A stretch of DNA of 64,000 nucleotides, taken from contig NZ_CP142523.1 of the NCBI RefSeq assembly GCF_036885605.1, positions 5,518,001 through 5,582,000 of the forward strand, given 5' to 3'. Made by a program: the position numbers and the translations under genes. The notes below the pieces were generated by a model. It searched no databases. It saw nothing but the letters and a program-made list of their open reading frames with translations, and was not told the origin of the DNA. The stretch's first letter is position 1. Each line of letters opens with the position of its first letter. Positions 35,647 through 44,592 of this stretch are shown here, piece after piece. This stretch comes from Janthinobacterium sp. TB1-E2. GTDB taxonomy: Bacteria; Pseudomonadota; Gammaproteobacteria; Burkholderiales; Burkholderiaceae_D.

Positions 35647-37593
35647 ATGAAATTAATTATTGATTTGTCACGCTTTAAAAAACAGCTCATCGCTGTTACA
35701 GCTGATTTGATATTCTTGCCATTGACCTTTTGTCTGGCGATTATTTTGCGTTACGATGTAGTTAACCTGAACTTATTCCTCAGCTATTTTTGGATCATCG
35801 TTGCGGCACCCATCGTCGCCATCCCCATCTTTATCAAAATCGGCCTGTACCGCGCCGTCATCCGCTTCATCGATCAGAAAATCGTGTATGTGGTCATCTT
35901 CGGTGTCACGCTGTCGGTTGCTGTTTTACTGGCATTGGCAGGGTTATTGACGCATATGGCAGGAGTCTCACGCGGCGTATTTGGCATTTATTGGGTGAGT
36001 GCCTTGACCTATGTAGTGGCCAGTCGCTTTCTCGCACGGGGTGTGCTGCTACACCAGATGGGACGCCGCTATACTCGCGTCGCCATCTATGGAGCAGGCA
36101 AAGCGGGCGTGCAATTGGCCAGTGCCTTGCGTGCAGGCCGCGAGTACATGCCAGTGGCATTCATCGATGATATGAAGGAATTGCGCGATGCAACTATTTC
36201 TGGCATCAAAGTCCATCCATCCAATGCGCTTGCCGACGTGATCGAAAAATATGGGGTGAACGAGATACTTCTGGCCATGCCGGCCTTGAACAAAGGCGAA
36301 CAGAAAAAAATTCTCAATAGCCTTGAACACTTGAAAGTGAAGATCAAGGTTACCCCGCCCGTGGAAAGCCTGGTCAGTGGTGAATTACGCGTGCAAGATG
36401 TCCGCGACATCGAAATTGAAGATTTGCTGGGCCGTGACCAGGTGTCGCCCGATCTGTCGCTGATATCCAGTTGCATTATCGGGAAGTCCGTCATGGTAAC
36501 GGGCGCTGGCGGCTCAATCGGTTCCGAATTGTGTCGCCAGATCATCCGATTGAAACCCTCGCGTCTCGTCTTGCTGGACATGTCCGAATTTGCTTTGTAT
36601 TCGATCAAGCAGGAGTTAAAGAGCATCAATGAAGGATATGAGTTAGGAGTCAATATACTGCCCTTCCTCGGCAGCGTGCTCGATACCGAAAAATGTCAGC
36701 GCATCTTGCAGTCCTTCTCGGTGGAGACGCTATATCATGCGGCGGCCTACAAACACGTGCCGTTAGTAGAGCATAACCCCATTGAGGGAGTACGTAACAA
36801 TGTATTCGGCACGCTCAGCATTGCCAAGGCGGCGATGGCGGCCCATGTCAAATATTTTGTCCTGATTTCCACGGACAAAGCGGTACGTCCAACCAATGTA
36901 ATGGGCACAACCAAGCGCCTCGCGGAACTCATTTTGCAGGCATTTACACGCGAACAGAGCCACACGCGCTTTTGTATGGTGCGTTTTGGCAATGTCTTGG
37001 GCTCGTCTGGTTCTGTTGTTCCCTTGTTCCGTCGGCAGATCGAGGCCGGTGGTCCCATCACCCTGACGCATCCGGAAATCACACGCTATTTCATGACCAT
37101 TCCAGAGGCCGCCCAACTTGTCTTACAGGCCGGCGCCATGGGTACCGGCGGTGATGTGTTCGTTCTTGACATGGGCGAGCCCGTGAAAATCATGGATCTG
37201 GCTGAACGCATGATCCATTTGAGTGGACTGGAAGTGAAGAGCAAGTCAGCCCCGGATGGTATCGAAATACAGCATGTAGGCCTGCGCCCAGGAGAAAAGC
37301 TTTATGAAGAGTTGTTGATTGGAGGCAATGTAGAAGGCACTGAACATCCCCTCATCATGCGGGCAGAGGAGTCGGAAGTACCTTGGCAAGATTTGAAAAA
37401 TATCTTGGAGGAAATGGATCTTGCATGCAACAACTTCAATTTCGAGGCATTACGGAATCTGCTGCTGCGGGCTGTTCACGAATATGTACCGCAATGTGGT
37501 ATCGAAGACCTTATCTGGACGGAACAGCAGCGTCAACAGGCTACGTCACAAGATAAGTCGCCATCGCTCCAGGATACCAATTTTTTGACATGA
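35647..37593 (+). CDS. wbpM: UDP-GlcNAc 4,6-dehydratase-type membrane protein (WbpM/CapD family)
   Basis: 648 residues. Four N-terminal membrane helices (about 12-115) are followed by a regulatory Rossmann domain and the catalytic SDR domain, whose NAD motif VTGAGGSIGSELCRQI starts near residue 283. The active site reads FVLISTDKAVRPTNVMGTTK: Ser, then Met in place of the usual Tyr, then Lys, the SMK form described for WbpM. It makes UDP-4-keto-6-deoxy-GlcNAc at the membrane. It is the last O-unit gene before a 404 bp gap. Confidence 0.92.
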   Translation: MKLIIDLSRFKKQLIAVTADLIFLPLTFCLAIILRYDVVNLNLFLSYFWIIVAAPIVAIPIFIKIGLYRAVIRFIDQKIVYVVIFGVTLSVAVLLALAGLLTHMAGVSRGVFGIYWVSALTYVVASRFLARGVLLHQMGRRYTRVAIYGAGKAGVQLASALRAGREYMPVAFIDDMKELRDATISGIKVHPSNALADVIEKYGVNEILLAMPALNKGEQKKILNSLEHLKVKIKVTPPVESLVSGELRVQDVRDIEIEDLLGRDQVSPDLSLISSCIIGKSVMVTGAGGSIGSELCRQIIRLKPSRLVLLDMSEFALYSIKQELKSINEGYELGVNILPFLGSVLDTEKCQRILQSFSVETLYHAAAYKHVPLVEHNPIEGVRNNVFGTLSIAKAAMAAHVKYFVLISTDKAVRPTNVMGTTKRLAELILQAFTREQSHTRFCMVRFGNVLGSSGSVVPLFRRQIEAGGPITLTHPEITRYFMTIPEAAQLVLQAGAMGTGGDVFVLDMGEPVKIMDLAERMIHLSGLEVKSKSAPDGIEIQHVGLRPGEKLYEELLIGGNVEGTEHPLIMRAEESEVPWQDLKNILEEMDLACNNFNFEALRNLLLRAVHEYVPQCGIEDLIWTEQQRQQATSQDKSPSLQDTNFLT

Positions 37594-37997
37594 AGCCTAC
37601 GAGAAACTGAAGACTGCTCTGAATAAAAATGGGGAAAAATGCAGGCAGCGAGACAAGGAAGCTCACAAATTGTAACAAATGCCTATTTCACGCCCCTCAT
37701 TATTCCCTATAATATTTTGTGAAAAAATCTGCTCTCCGAAAAAACATCGAAACAGAAAAATTAACATCGTGTATTACCCTTGAATTGAAACCAAATACTT
37801 TCACTCAATAGCAACTGACTTATTCGTCAGAAATAGCCGTATAAAACAGATGCCCATCAAATACGGCATACTGCGAAGGCATATCAGTTCGACATCTTCA
37901 GGCAAGACTGAGCGAGATAACAGGGTAGCCCTTTGAAACATCCTTGCCATCTTCACCGTTAAGAAATGGCAAGCTGGAAAATTAAAAAAGAGAAATT
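37594..37997. other. 404 bp AT-rich intergenic region upstream of wzz
   Basis: No gene-like frame is present. TATAAT at 37708-37713 could be a -10 box for the downstream gene, but no good -35 stands 16-18 bp before it, and the leader would be about 280 nt. No T-run hairpin that would end the operon is evident after 37593. It may carry regulation that keeps chain-length control separate from the O-unit genes. Confidence 0.4.
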
Positions 37998-39236
37998 ATG
38001 GAAAAACATGACGAATTAAATGAAGTGGGATTTTACGTTGAAGACGATGACTTCAACTTAACAAATTTCCTCTCTATCTTATGGAAATCGCGTGGCGTTA
38101 TCCTAGCGGGAACTGCTTTAGTGACGTTACTTGGCACTTCCAGCGCCTTATTTCTTAGCCGATACCAAAGTGAGGGTTTTTTACAATTTGGAGGTGCTAT
38201 TCCTGAGAAAAAAATAGAGAAAGACGGAAAAGAAATAAAAGAACAAGCACCCGGTATCGCTTTAGCTGACTACAAGCGCTATTCCTCACCATTAAACACC
38301 AGTGAACGTTTTAATGAATTTGCCAGGCAAAACAATATAGAAAATGACCCTACTGTTATCGCTTTGAGCCAGACATTTGCCTCGCGCGGCGGGATTGCGA
38401 AGGTGATCGAACCGATCTTTCCGTTCACCAAGCTTGATGCAAAAGAATTGATGAGTAGCACCAAGGATTCCGACAACAATGTCATCGCCGTCTCCATCAA
38501 CTATGCGGCCAAGACACCGGAAAGCGCGCAACAAGCGGTGAGATTGCTTGGACGATACACAGTCGACACTATTGTTTACATGATTTATACGGATATTTTA
38601 CGCTTTAAAAATTCCGAAATTTCCGCTGCCATTACCAAGTTGGATAATAAAATCATTGAAAACAAGGAAAAAATCGACTCGTATCAGCGCACAGGCGCCA
38701 AGCTGAAGCAGATCGTTACGCGCTATCCGGACGCTGCCGGTCAGGCTTCCCGCCAGCTTGTATCAATCACCGAAGATACGGCACGCTACCTCTCGCCGCT
38801 TAGCCAACTGATGACTAGCGAAGTCGAGATTAATGAAGCAAATGAAGCCATCTACAAGGCAAAGCGGGAACAAAAACAGTACATGATTCTTGCAGAATAT
38901 TATGATCGCGCAAAAGCATTGGCTGAGAGCACAAAATCTGGCGAAGCCATTCTGCGAGGACTGGAACCAATCAAGAAAACCGTTTTTAGCAATAAGGATA
39001 TGGAAGACGAAACGATCAAGGAAGTCTATAACAAGATCAGTGTCGATAATAGTTCCGCAATTAGTCTTTATCTGGAAAAAACACGGTTTATTGCCGGTCC
39101 TAGCCTGCCAAAGAATCGGACAACCCGTACGTCAATCGCCCTGCTAGGCAGCCTGCTTGCAGGCTTGGGTATCTCTATCTTTTTTGTGCTGGGACGTCGC
39201 TGGTGGCAGAATAATCGTCAACAACTGCAAGGCTGA
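37998..39236 (+). CDS. wzz: Chain-length determinant protein (Wzz-family polysaccharide co-polymerase)
   Basis: 412 residues with the two-helix Wzz layout: TM1 (VILAGTALVTLLGTSSALFL) near residues 34-53, a large periplasmic helical domain, and TM2 (TSIALLGSLLAGLGISIFFV) near 377-396. No cytoplasmic kinase domain follows, so it is of the Wzz rather than the Wzc type. It should set O-antigen length by acting on the Wzy polymerase. A GAGAAATT sequence precedes the ATG. Separated from the O-unit genes by 404 bp, it may have its own promoter. Confidence 0.85.
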   Translation: MEKHDELNEVGFYVEDDDFNLTNFLSILWKSRGVILAGTALVTLLGTSSALFLSRYQSEGFLQFGGAIPEKKIEKDGKEIKEQAPGIALADYKRYSSPLNTSERFNEFARQNNIENDPTVIALSQTFASRGGIAKVIEPIFPFTKLDAKELMSSTKDSDNNVIAVSINYAAKTPESAQQAVRLLGRYTVDTIVYMIYTDILRFKNSEISAAITKLDNKIIENKEKIDSYQRTGAKLKQIVTRYPDAAGQASRQLVSITEDTARYLSPLSQLMTSEVEINEANEAIYKAKREQKQYMILAEYYDRAKALAESTKSGEAILRGLEPIKKTVFSNKDMEDETIKEVYNKISVDNSSAISLYLEKTRFIAGPSLPKNRTTRTSIALLGSLLAGLGISIFFVLGRRWWQNNRQQLQG

Positions 39237-39373
39237 TTACGATAGTACACGCGGCACTAGCGCTACTAACTGGTTTGACAACCGTCAATACCGGCCGTCG
39301 CCGCCACAGCGTCTGAATTTCCTTGCGTCCGGCCACCACAGCCATATCGCGGCGCACGCTAGCTTCCGCTCAT

Positions 39374-39415
39374 AAAAAAACCCAAAAAGTCAGCATTGGA
39401 CATTTTGGGTTTCAT
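39374..39415 (-). terminator. Intrinsic terminator of the RhlE-type helicase gene
   Basis: Stem AAACCCAAAAAGTC (39378-39391) with GACATTTTGGGTTT (39399-39412), one mismatch, 7-nt loop. On the minus strand it ends in a run of seven T, suiting the helicase gene that ends at 39482. On the plus strand the following TTTCATTC is weaker but could help end wzz transcription. Confidence 0.8.
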
Positions 39416-39481
39416 TCATCAATTCAGGGACTGTTGCTACCCGAACTACAACATGCAATAGTTAGTCGCGACAAAAAAGCA

Positions 39482-41032
39482 TCAACTCTTCAGCAACCCA
39501 CCCAACAACGCCGCCACCTTCTGCTTCGGCTTGGCCGCGGCAGGCGCCATGCTGGCGGCAGCGGGAGCGGCTGCTTTGGCGGGCTCATATGGCTTCAAGA
39601 ACCAGGGATCGGCCTTTTCGCGGCGGGCGCCGGGACCAAAGGCGGGACGCGCACCGCGCTCGGCGGAGCGGCTGTCGCGGCTCTCGCCGGCATGGCGGCT
39701 CTCCGGGGCGCGTGCGGGACGCGCCTCGCCACCTTCGGTGCGGCGCGGTGGGCGGCGCTCGCTGTCGCTGCTGCGGGCAGGAGCGGGATTGAAGCCCGTC
39801 AATTCGCCGCGCTTGATGCTTTGCTTGATGAGTTTCTCGATATCGGCCAGCAAGCGCTCGTCTTTATCTGAGTAGATCGAGATGGCGTCGCCCGAGGCGC
39901 CGGCACGGCCCGTGCGGCCGATACGGTGCACATAGTCTTCCGCGTTGTACGGCAAGTCGAAGTTGATGACGCAAGGCAAGTCCGAAATATCCAGGCCGCG
40001 TGCCGCCACGTCGGTGGCTACCAGCACGTCGATCTCGCCCTTCTTGAACGATTCCAGCGCCGCCATGCGTTCCTGCTGGCTCTTGTCGCCGTGAATCGCC
40101 GTGGCGCTCATGCCTTCCTGTTCCAGCACGCGGGCCAGGCGCGAGGCGCCGATCTTGGTGTTCGAGAAGACGATAACCTGCTTCAGGTCGCGCTGGCGTA
40201 GCAGATGGGCTACCAGGGCATGCTTCTGGTCTTCCGTGACCTTGTAGACCACTTGCGTGACCTTGTCGGCCGTCTGGTTGCTGCGCGCCACTTCGATCGT
40301 CAGCGGATCGTTGAGGAAGGTGGCCGCCAGCTTCTTGATCTCTGGCGAGAACGTGGCCGAGAACATCAGGTTCTGGCGTTGTTTCGGAAGCAAGTTGATG
40401 ATGCGTTGCAAGTCCGGCAAAAAGCCCATGTCCAGCATGCGGTCCGCCTCATCCATGACCAGCATCTGCACCTGGCTCAGGCTGATGTTCTTTTGCTCGA
40501 TATGGTCGAGCAAGCGGCCCGGCGTGGCGATGACGATTTCCACGCCGCCGCGCAGGATGACGGTTTGCGGCTTCATGTCCATGCCGCCGAAGACGACGGT
40601 CGAGCGCAGCGGCGTGTGCTTGGCGTAAGCCTTGACGTTTTCGGCCACCTGCACCGCCAGTTCACGCGTCGGCGTGAGGATCAGCGCACGCACCGGGTGG
40701 CGTGCCGGCGACATGCTGCTGCTGGCATGCGCCATCAGCAACTGAATGATCGGCAAGGAAAAACCGGCCGTCTTGCCGGTGCCCGTTTGCGCGGCACCCA
40801 TCACATCGCGGCCTTGCAGCACGACGGGAATCGCTTGTTCCTGGATCGGTGTCGGATGGGTGTAGCCCTGGTCGGTCAGTGCGCGCTGGATTTCAGGCGC
40901 GAGGCCGAAGTCGGCAAAAGTCAGGCTGGGAGCAGCGGATGCGGCAGGTGCTGGTGCAGGCGCAGCGGCGGCGGGCGCCGCTTCAGGGGCAATCGCCGGG
41001 CTTGGCGTAGGAGTCGATTCGGTTTCAGACAT
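39482..41032 (-). CDS. rhlE: DEAD-box RNA helicase (RhlE-like)
   Basis: 516 residues. An Ala/Pro-rich N-terminal segment (about 40 residues) precedes the Q motif (LTFADFGLAPEIQRALTDQG). Motif I is AQTGTGKT, II DEAD in LVMDEADRMLDMGFLPDL, III SATF, VI HRIGRTGRAG. The C-terminal 120 residues are rich in Arg, Ser and Glu (SRHAGESRDSRSAERGARPA), a disordered RNA-binding tail. RhlE helicases act in ribosome maturation and RNA decay, often in the cold. The start at 41032 (MSETEST) is favoured over one 36 bp upstream. Confidence 0.92.
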   Translation of the reverse strand: MSETESTPTPSPAIAPEAAPAAAAPAPAPAASAAPSLTFADFGLAPEIQRALTDQGYTHPTPIQEQAIPVVLQGRDVMGAAQTGTGKTAGFSLPIIQLLMAHASSSMSPARHPVRALILTPTRELAVQVAENVKAYAKHTPLRSTVVFGGMDMKPQTVILRGGVEIVIATPGRLLDHIEQKNISLSQVQMLVMDEADRMLDMGFLPDLQRIINLLPKQRQNLMFSATFSPEIKKLAATFLNDPLTIEVARSNQTADKVTQVVYKVTEDQKHALVAHLLRQRDLKQVIVFSNTKIGASRLARVLEQEGMSATAIHGDKSQQERMAALESFKKGEIDVLVATDVAARGLDISDLPCVINFDLPYNAEDYVHRIGRTGRAGASGDAISIYSDKDERLLADIEKLIKQSIKRGELTGFNPAPARSSDSERRPPRRTEGGEARPARAPESRHAGESRDSRSAERGARPAFGPGARREKADPWFLKPYEPAKAAAPAAASMAPAAAKPKQKVAALLGGLLKS

Positions 41033-41343
41033 AAATTTTCTGGTGTGCCTCCGCACTGCGGAAGCCATGCTTTCTCAATAAACAACATTTCGGGGCACAG
41101 GCAGCTCCGTCTTGCAAGCCATGGATCATTGTTCTTGCGGCATCTCCGTGCTCCGGGACATGCTGGAAGGCGTATGCGGGAGCGTCGAAGAGATGTGCTG
41201 CGATGGCGGCGGAGATCGCGCCGGCGGAACATCGCGCGCAGAAGATACAATATCAGTGCTGTAAACGATACCCTAATTCACCGCAACTGTACACGGAAAC
41301 CGTGATTTTTGAGCAAAAAGCATTCCAGCAATGCCCTGCGGGA
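41033..41343. other. 311 bp divergent control region between rhlE and a small cysteine-rich gene
   Basis: No supported gene. The region must hold promoters for both directions and would give the helicase a long 5' leader if its promoter lies near 41270 (TATTGT on the minus strand is one weak candidate). In-frame codons upstream of the plus-strand gene (from 41203) do not resemble its family. Confidence 0.4.
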
Positions 41344-41625
41344 ATGCCGTATGATGCCGTTCCAATGCCTGCTCCGATCCCTGCCGCTCCATCCCCTGCC
41401 CTCACCATGCCCACCCCGCCCTTAGCCCACGATCCGCAACCGCAGCCACCCAGTAAACCGGGCAATGACGAGTGCTGCCATAGCGGTTGTACCTTTTGCG
41501 TGCTGGAAATGTACCAGGAAGACCTGGCCGCCTACGAAGAAGCCCTGAAGGCCTGGCAACAGCGCCAGCAAGCCGCTGCCGCGCCCGCTACCGCAGGCGT
41601 CAAGAAGCCGCGCAAGCGCGCTTGA
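41344..41625 (+). CDS. Small oxidoreductase-like domain protein
   Basis: 93 residues. A proline-rich N-terminus leads to NDECCHSGCTFCVLEMYQED, the cysteine signature (CC-x2-GC-x2-CV) of the short oxidoreductase-like family (Pfam Oxidored-like), then AAYEEALKAWQQRQ. The family is also found as a part of eukaryotic mitochondrial proteins; its role is unsettled and metal or disulfide chemistry is only presumed. The ATG at 41344 follows GCGGGA; a second ATG at 41365 is possible. It converges on the chemoreceptor gene with a 10 bp gap. Confidence 0.8.
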   Translation: MPYDAVPMPAPIPAAPSPALTMPTPPLAHDPQPQPPSKPGNDECCHSGCTFCVLEMYQEDLAAYEEALKAWQQRQQAAAAPATAGVKKPRKRA

Positions 41626-41635
41626 CTTCATTCAC

Positions 41636-43321
41636 TTAAAAGCTTTCCCACTCATCGACTGGTGCCGCGCGACGCGCCGTGCTGGCCAGTTGACGCGGCG
41701 CCGGTACCGGCGTCACGGCTGCCGGCGTCTTGACGGTGATGGGTGCGCGCGGCCGGTTCGCGGCGGCGCTGGCCACGTCAAGCTTGAAGACGCTGACGAC
41801 GGCGCTCAGGCTGGCAGCCTGTTCCTGCATCGATTCGGCTGCCGCGGCCGCCTCTTCCACCAGGGCCGCATTTTGCTGCGTCACTTGGTCCATCTGGGCG
41901 ATGGCCTGGTTAACTTGCTCGATACCGGCGCTCTGCTCGCTGCTGGCGGCCGTGATCTCGCTCATGATGTCCGTCACGCGGGTGATGCTGGCAACGATGT
42001 CATCCATCGTGCGGCCCGCCTGGTCCACCAGTTTCGATCCCGCCTCGACTTTCTCGACCGAATCGCCGATCAGGACCTTGATATCCTTGGCTGCCGCAGC
42101 CGAGCGTTGCGCCAGGTTGCGCACTTCCGTGGCCACGACGGCAAAGCCGCGCCCCTGCTCACCCGCACGCGCCGCCTCGACGGCCGCATTCAGGGCCAGG
42201 ATATTGGTCTGGAAAGCAATGCCGTCGATGACGGCGATGATGTCGACGATCTTGCGTGACGATTCGTTGATCGACGCCATCGTCCCCACCACTTCGCCGA
42301 CGACCTTGCCGCCCTCGATGGCGATGCTCGACGAGGTCTGCGCCATGGTGTTGGCCTGGCGCGCATTGTCCGCATTCTGCTTCACGGTCGACGTCAGCTC
42401 TTCCATCGACGAAGCTGTTTCTTCCAGCGAACTGGCCTGCTCTTCCGTGCGCGACGACAAATCCTGGTTGCCGGCCGCGATCTGGCTCGACGCCGTGGCG
42501 ATGGTATCGGTGCCGCTGCGTACCTGGCCCACCAGCTTTTGCAGGCTGGCATTCATGTCTTTCAGGGCCTGCATCAATTGCCCCGTTTCGTCTTGCGATT
42601 GCACAACGATATGCGCCGTCAGATCGCCGGCCGCCACCTGGCGCGCCACGCCGACGGCCTCGATCAGCGGACGCGCCACGCTGCGCGCCACCCACAGCGC
42701 CAGCAACATGCCGATGACGACGATACCTATCACCAAGCCGATCAGGCTGGCGCGCGAGGCCGCATAGGTTGCATCGGCGCTGGCGCTCGAGCGCACGCCG
42801 CCGTCCGTGTTAACCGACACCAGTTTATCGAGGGCCGCCATCATGTCCGTCATGACCTTGGCCGACGGCCCCACAGCCAGCGCGCGCGCCTCTTCCTTTT
42901 TCATCTCGCGCGACAGGCTCAGCATGGTTGCATGCAGACGCATGAATTCATCGTTGAGCGCCAGGAAGCGCTCGAACGCTTCCTTCTCGCCCGCTGCGGA
43001 AATCAGGCTGCGGTACTTGTCGGCATCGGCCTTCAGCTTGGCCTGGGTTTCCGTCATGCGCGTTTCGTTCTGCACCATGTCGGCATCCTGCGCGGCCAGC
43101 ATGTGCGCCAGCTCCCAGCGGCGGAAATCGCTGACATCGCTGCGCATATTCATGGCCGTCAGCACGCTGGGCATCCAGTTGTCGGACAGGTCGGTCGACG
43201 CGGTATTGATGCGCGCCATGGACAAGATCGCCGACATGCCCAAGGCCGCCGTCAATAACAGCACGCCGCCAAACGACAAGATCAGCTTGGTGGCAATTTT
43301 CAAATCAAAAAACCATTTCAT
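41636..43321 (-). CDS. Methyl-accepting chemotaxis protein
   Basis: 561 residues. TM1 (ATKLILSFGGVLLLTAALGM) near residues 10-30, a periplasmic four-helix bundle sensor to about 180, TM2 (ASLIGLVIGIVVIGMLLALW), HAMP, then a long coiled signalling domain with the hairpin tip AAVEAARAGEQGRGFAVVAT and EVRNLAQRSAAAAKDIKVLI. It should control CheA. The C-terminus ends DEWESF, close to the xWxxF pentapeptide that docks CheR/CheB. No che genes are adjacent. The ATG at 43321 (MKWFFDLK) is favoured over one 33 bp upstream. Confidence 0.93.
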   Translation of the reverse strand: MKWFFDLKIATKLILSFGGVLLLTAALGMSAILSMARINTASTDLSDNWMPSVLTAMNMRSDVSDFRRWELAHMLAAQDADMVQNETRMTETQAKLKADADKYRSLISAAGEKEAFERFLALNDEFMRLHATMLSLSREMKKEEARALAVGPSAKVMTDMMAALDKLVSVNTDGGVRSSASADATYAASRASLIGLVIGIVVIGMLLALWVARSVARPLIEAVGVARQVAAGDLTAHIVVQSQDETGQLMQALKDMNASLQKLVGQVRSGTDTIATASSQIAAGNQDLSSRTEEQASSLEETASSMEELTSTVKQNADNARQANTMAQTSSSIAIEGGKVVGEVVGTMASINESSRKIVDIIAVIDGIAFQTNILALNAAVEAARAGEQGRGFAVVATEVRNLAQRSAAAAKDIKVLIGDSVEKVEAGSKLVDQAGRTMDDIVASITRVTDIMSEITAASSEQSAGIEQVNQAIAQMDQVTQQNAALVEEAAAAAESMQEQAASLSAVVSVFKLDVASAAANRPRAPITVKTPAAVTPVPAPRQLASTARRAAPVDEWESF

Positions 43322-43714
43322 GCGTTGCTTTCCTTCATTAAACAAACGGGACAAAGTGAGCAGTGATGGAGAGCAAGTTCATACCGGCACACAAATCGAA
43401 TTTCCGCAATGCAACATTTTATCACCGTCGTACTGCAGCGCAGAGTGGTTTGATCACGACATACGGCCAAAGTTCGCGCATAGCGGGCAGCACGGCATTT
43501 TTTGCCCAAACACGTTTGTTTCCACAAGGAAAAATGCAGTAGCAGGCGTAGGAGTCGGATGACACGAGGCAATGTTCCTAGCCTACATAAGCACGTCGGC
43601 TCATCCGATGCCCGCCGGCGCCCCCTGGTTCTATAGTGGATACAAGATTCAGCACAACGCTAGCAAGCCATAAAAGCAGCGCCATCCAACAAAATCAGAA
43701 GACGAGGCCCTACC
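43322..43714. other. 393 bp divergent intergenic region between the chemoreceptor and Crp/Fnr genes
   Basis: No gene supported. TATAGT at 43634-43639, about 75 bp before the Crp/Fnr start, is a weak -10 candidate on the plus strand. No strong hairpin or Crp-type palindrome was found by eye. Confidence 0.4.
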
Positions 43715-44521
43715 ATGTACAAAGCTTATAGCAACCTGACACCAGCAACGAATGCCCACGCAGCCGCCCAGCACAACTGGCAAAGCGCGCCCGCCACACC
43801 GATGATCAGCATCACGGGTGCGCAACAGAACGAATTGCTGCGCGCCTTGTCGCGCGCCGATCTGGAGCGCCTGTTTTGCCAATTGGAATTGGTCGCTTTG
43901 CCTGCCGGCAAGCACCTGTTCGATTGCGGCGGCAAGATTGAATACACGTACTTCCCCACCAACGCCATCGTTTCCCTGCTGTATGTGATGGAAGACGGCG
44001 CCACCACCGAGATCGCCGTCGTCGGCCGCGAAGGTGTGGCTGGCGTGGTGCTGTACGAAGCCGAGCGCGCCACCTGCACCGCCATCGTGCAAACGGCCGG
44101 CTACGGCTACCGCCTGAAAACGGCCTTCCTGCGCGAAGTGTTCAATGAAGGCGGCGCCCTGGCGCAATTGCTGATGCGCTACACCAGCGCCATGTTTGCG
44201 CAAATGGCGCAGAACGTGGTGGGGGGCCGCCATTGCAGCATCGAACAAAAACTGTGCCGCTGGCTGCTGGACCGCCTCGACCGTTCCCTGTCGAACGAGC
44301 TGAAGGTGACGCAAGACACCATGGCCAACATGCTGGGCGTGCGCCGCGAAAGCATCACCGTCACGGCCCGCAAGCTGCAGGACGAAGGCCTGATCCAGTA
44401 CCGCCGCGGCACGGTCGAAGTACTCGACCGCGAAGGCCTGGAAGCGGCCGCCGGCAATTGCTACAAGGCAGCCCGCGCCGGTTTCGAACAATTCCGCAGC
44501 GGCATCAGCGCACACAATTAA
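43715..44521 (+). CDS. Crp/Fnr-family transcriptional regulator
   Basis: 268 residues. A cyclic-nucleotide-binding-like fold (about 45-165: LVALPAGKHLFDCGGKIEYT, TTEIAVVGREGVAGVVLY) precedes a Crp-type winged helix with VTQDTMANMLGVRRESITVT as recognition region and GLIQYRRGTVEVLDREGLE as wing. There is no N-terminal Fnr cysteine cluster, so direct oxygen sensing is unlikely. The ligand may be a nucleotide or none. The first 30 residues are Ala/Thr-rich and probably disordered; a later Met (residue 30) could also start it. Targets unknown. Confidence 0.88.
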   Translation: MYKAYSNLTPATNAHAAAQHNWQSAPATPMISITGAQQNELLRALSRADLERLFCQLELVALPAGKHLFDCGGKIEYTYFPTNAIVSLLYVMEDGATTEIAVVGREGVAGVVLYEAERATCTAIVQTAGYGYRLKTAFLREVFNEGGALAQLLMRYTSAMFAQMAQNVVGGRHCSIEQKLCRWLLDRLDRSLSNELKVTQDTMANMLGVRRESITVTARKLQDEGLIQYRRGTVEVLDREGLEAAAGNCYKAARAGFEQFRSGISAHN

Positions 44522-44592
44522 GCAGCATGCTGGCAAACGGGCAGGCAAGCGGGTATCGTAGGCATTCCCGCCGACTTCCCCGGAGACTAGCC

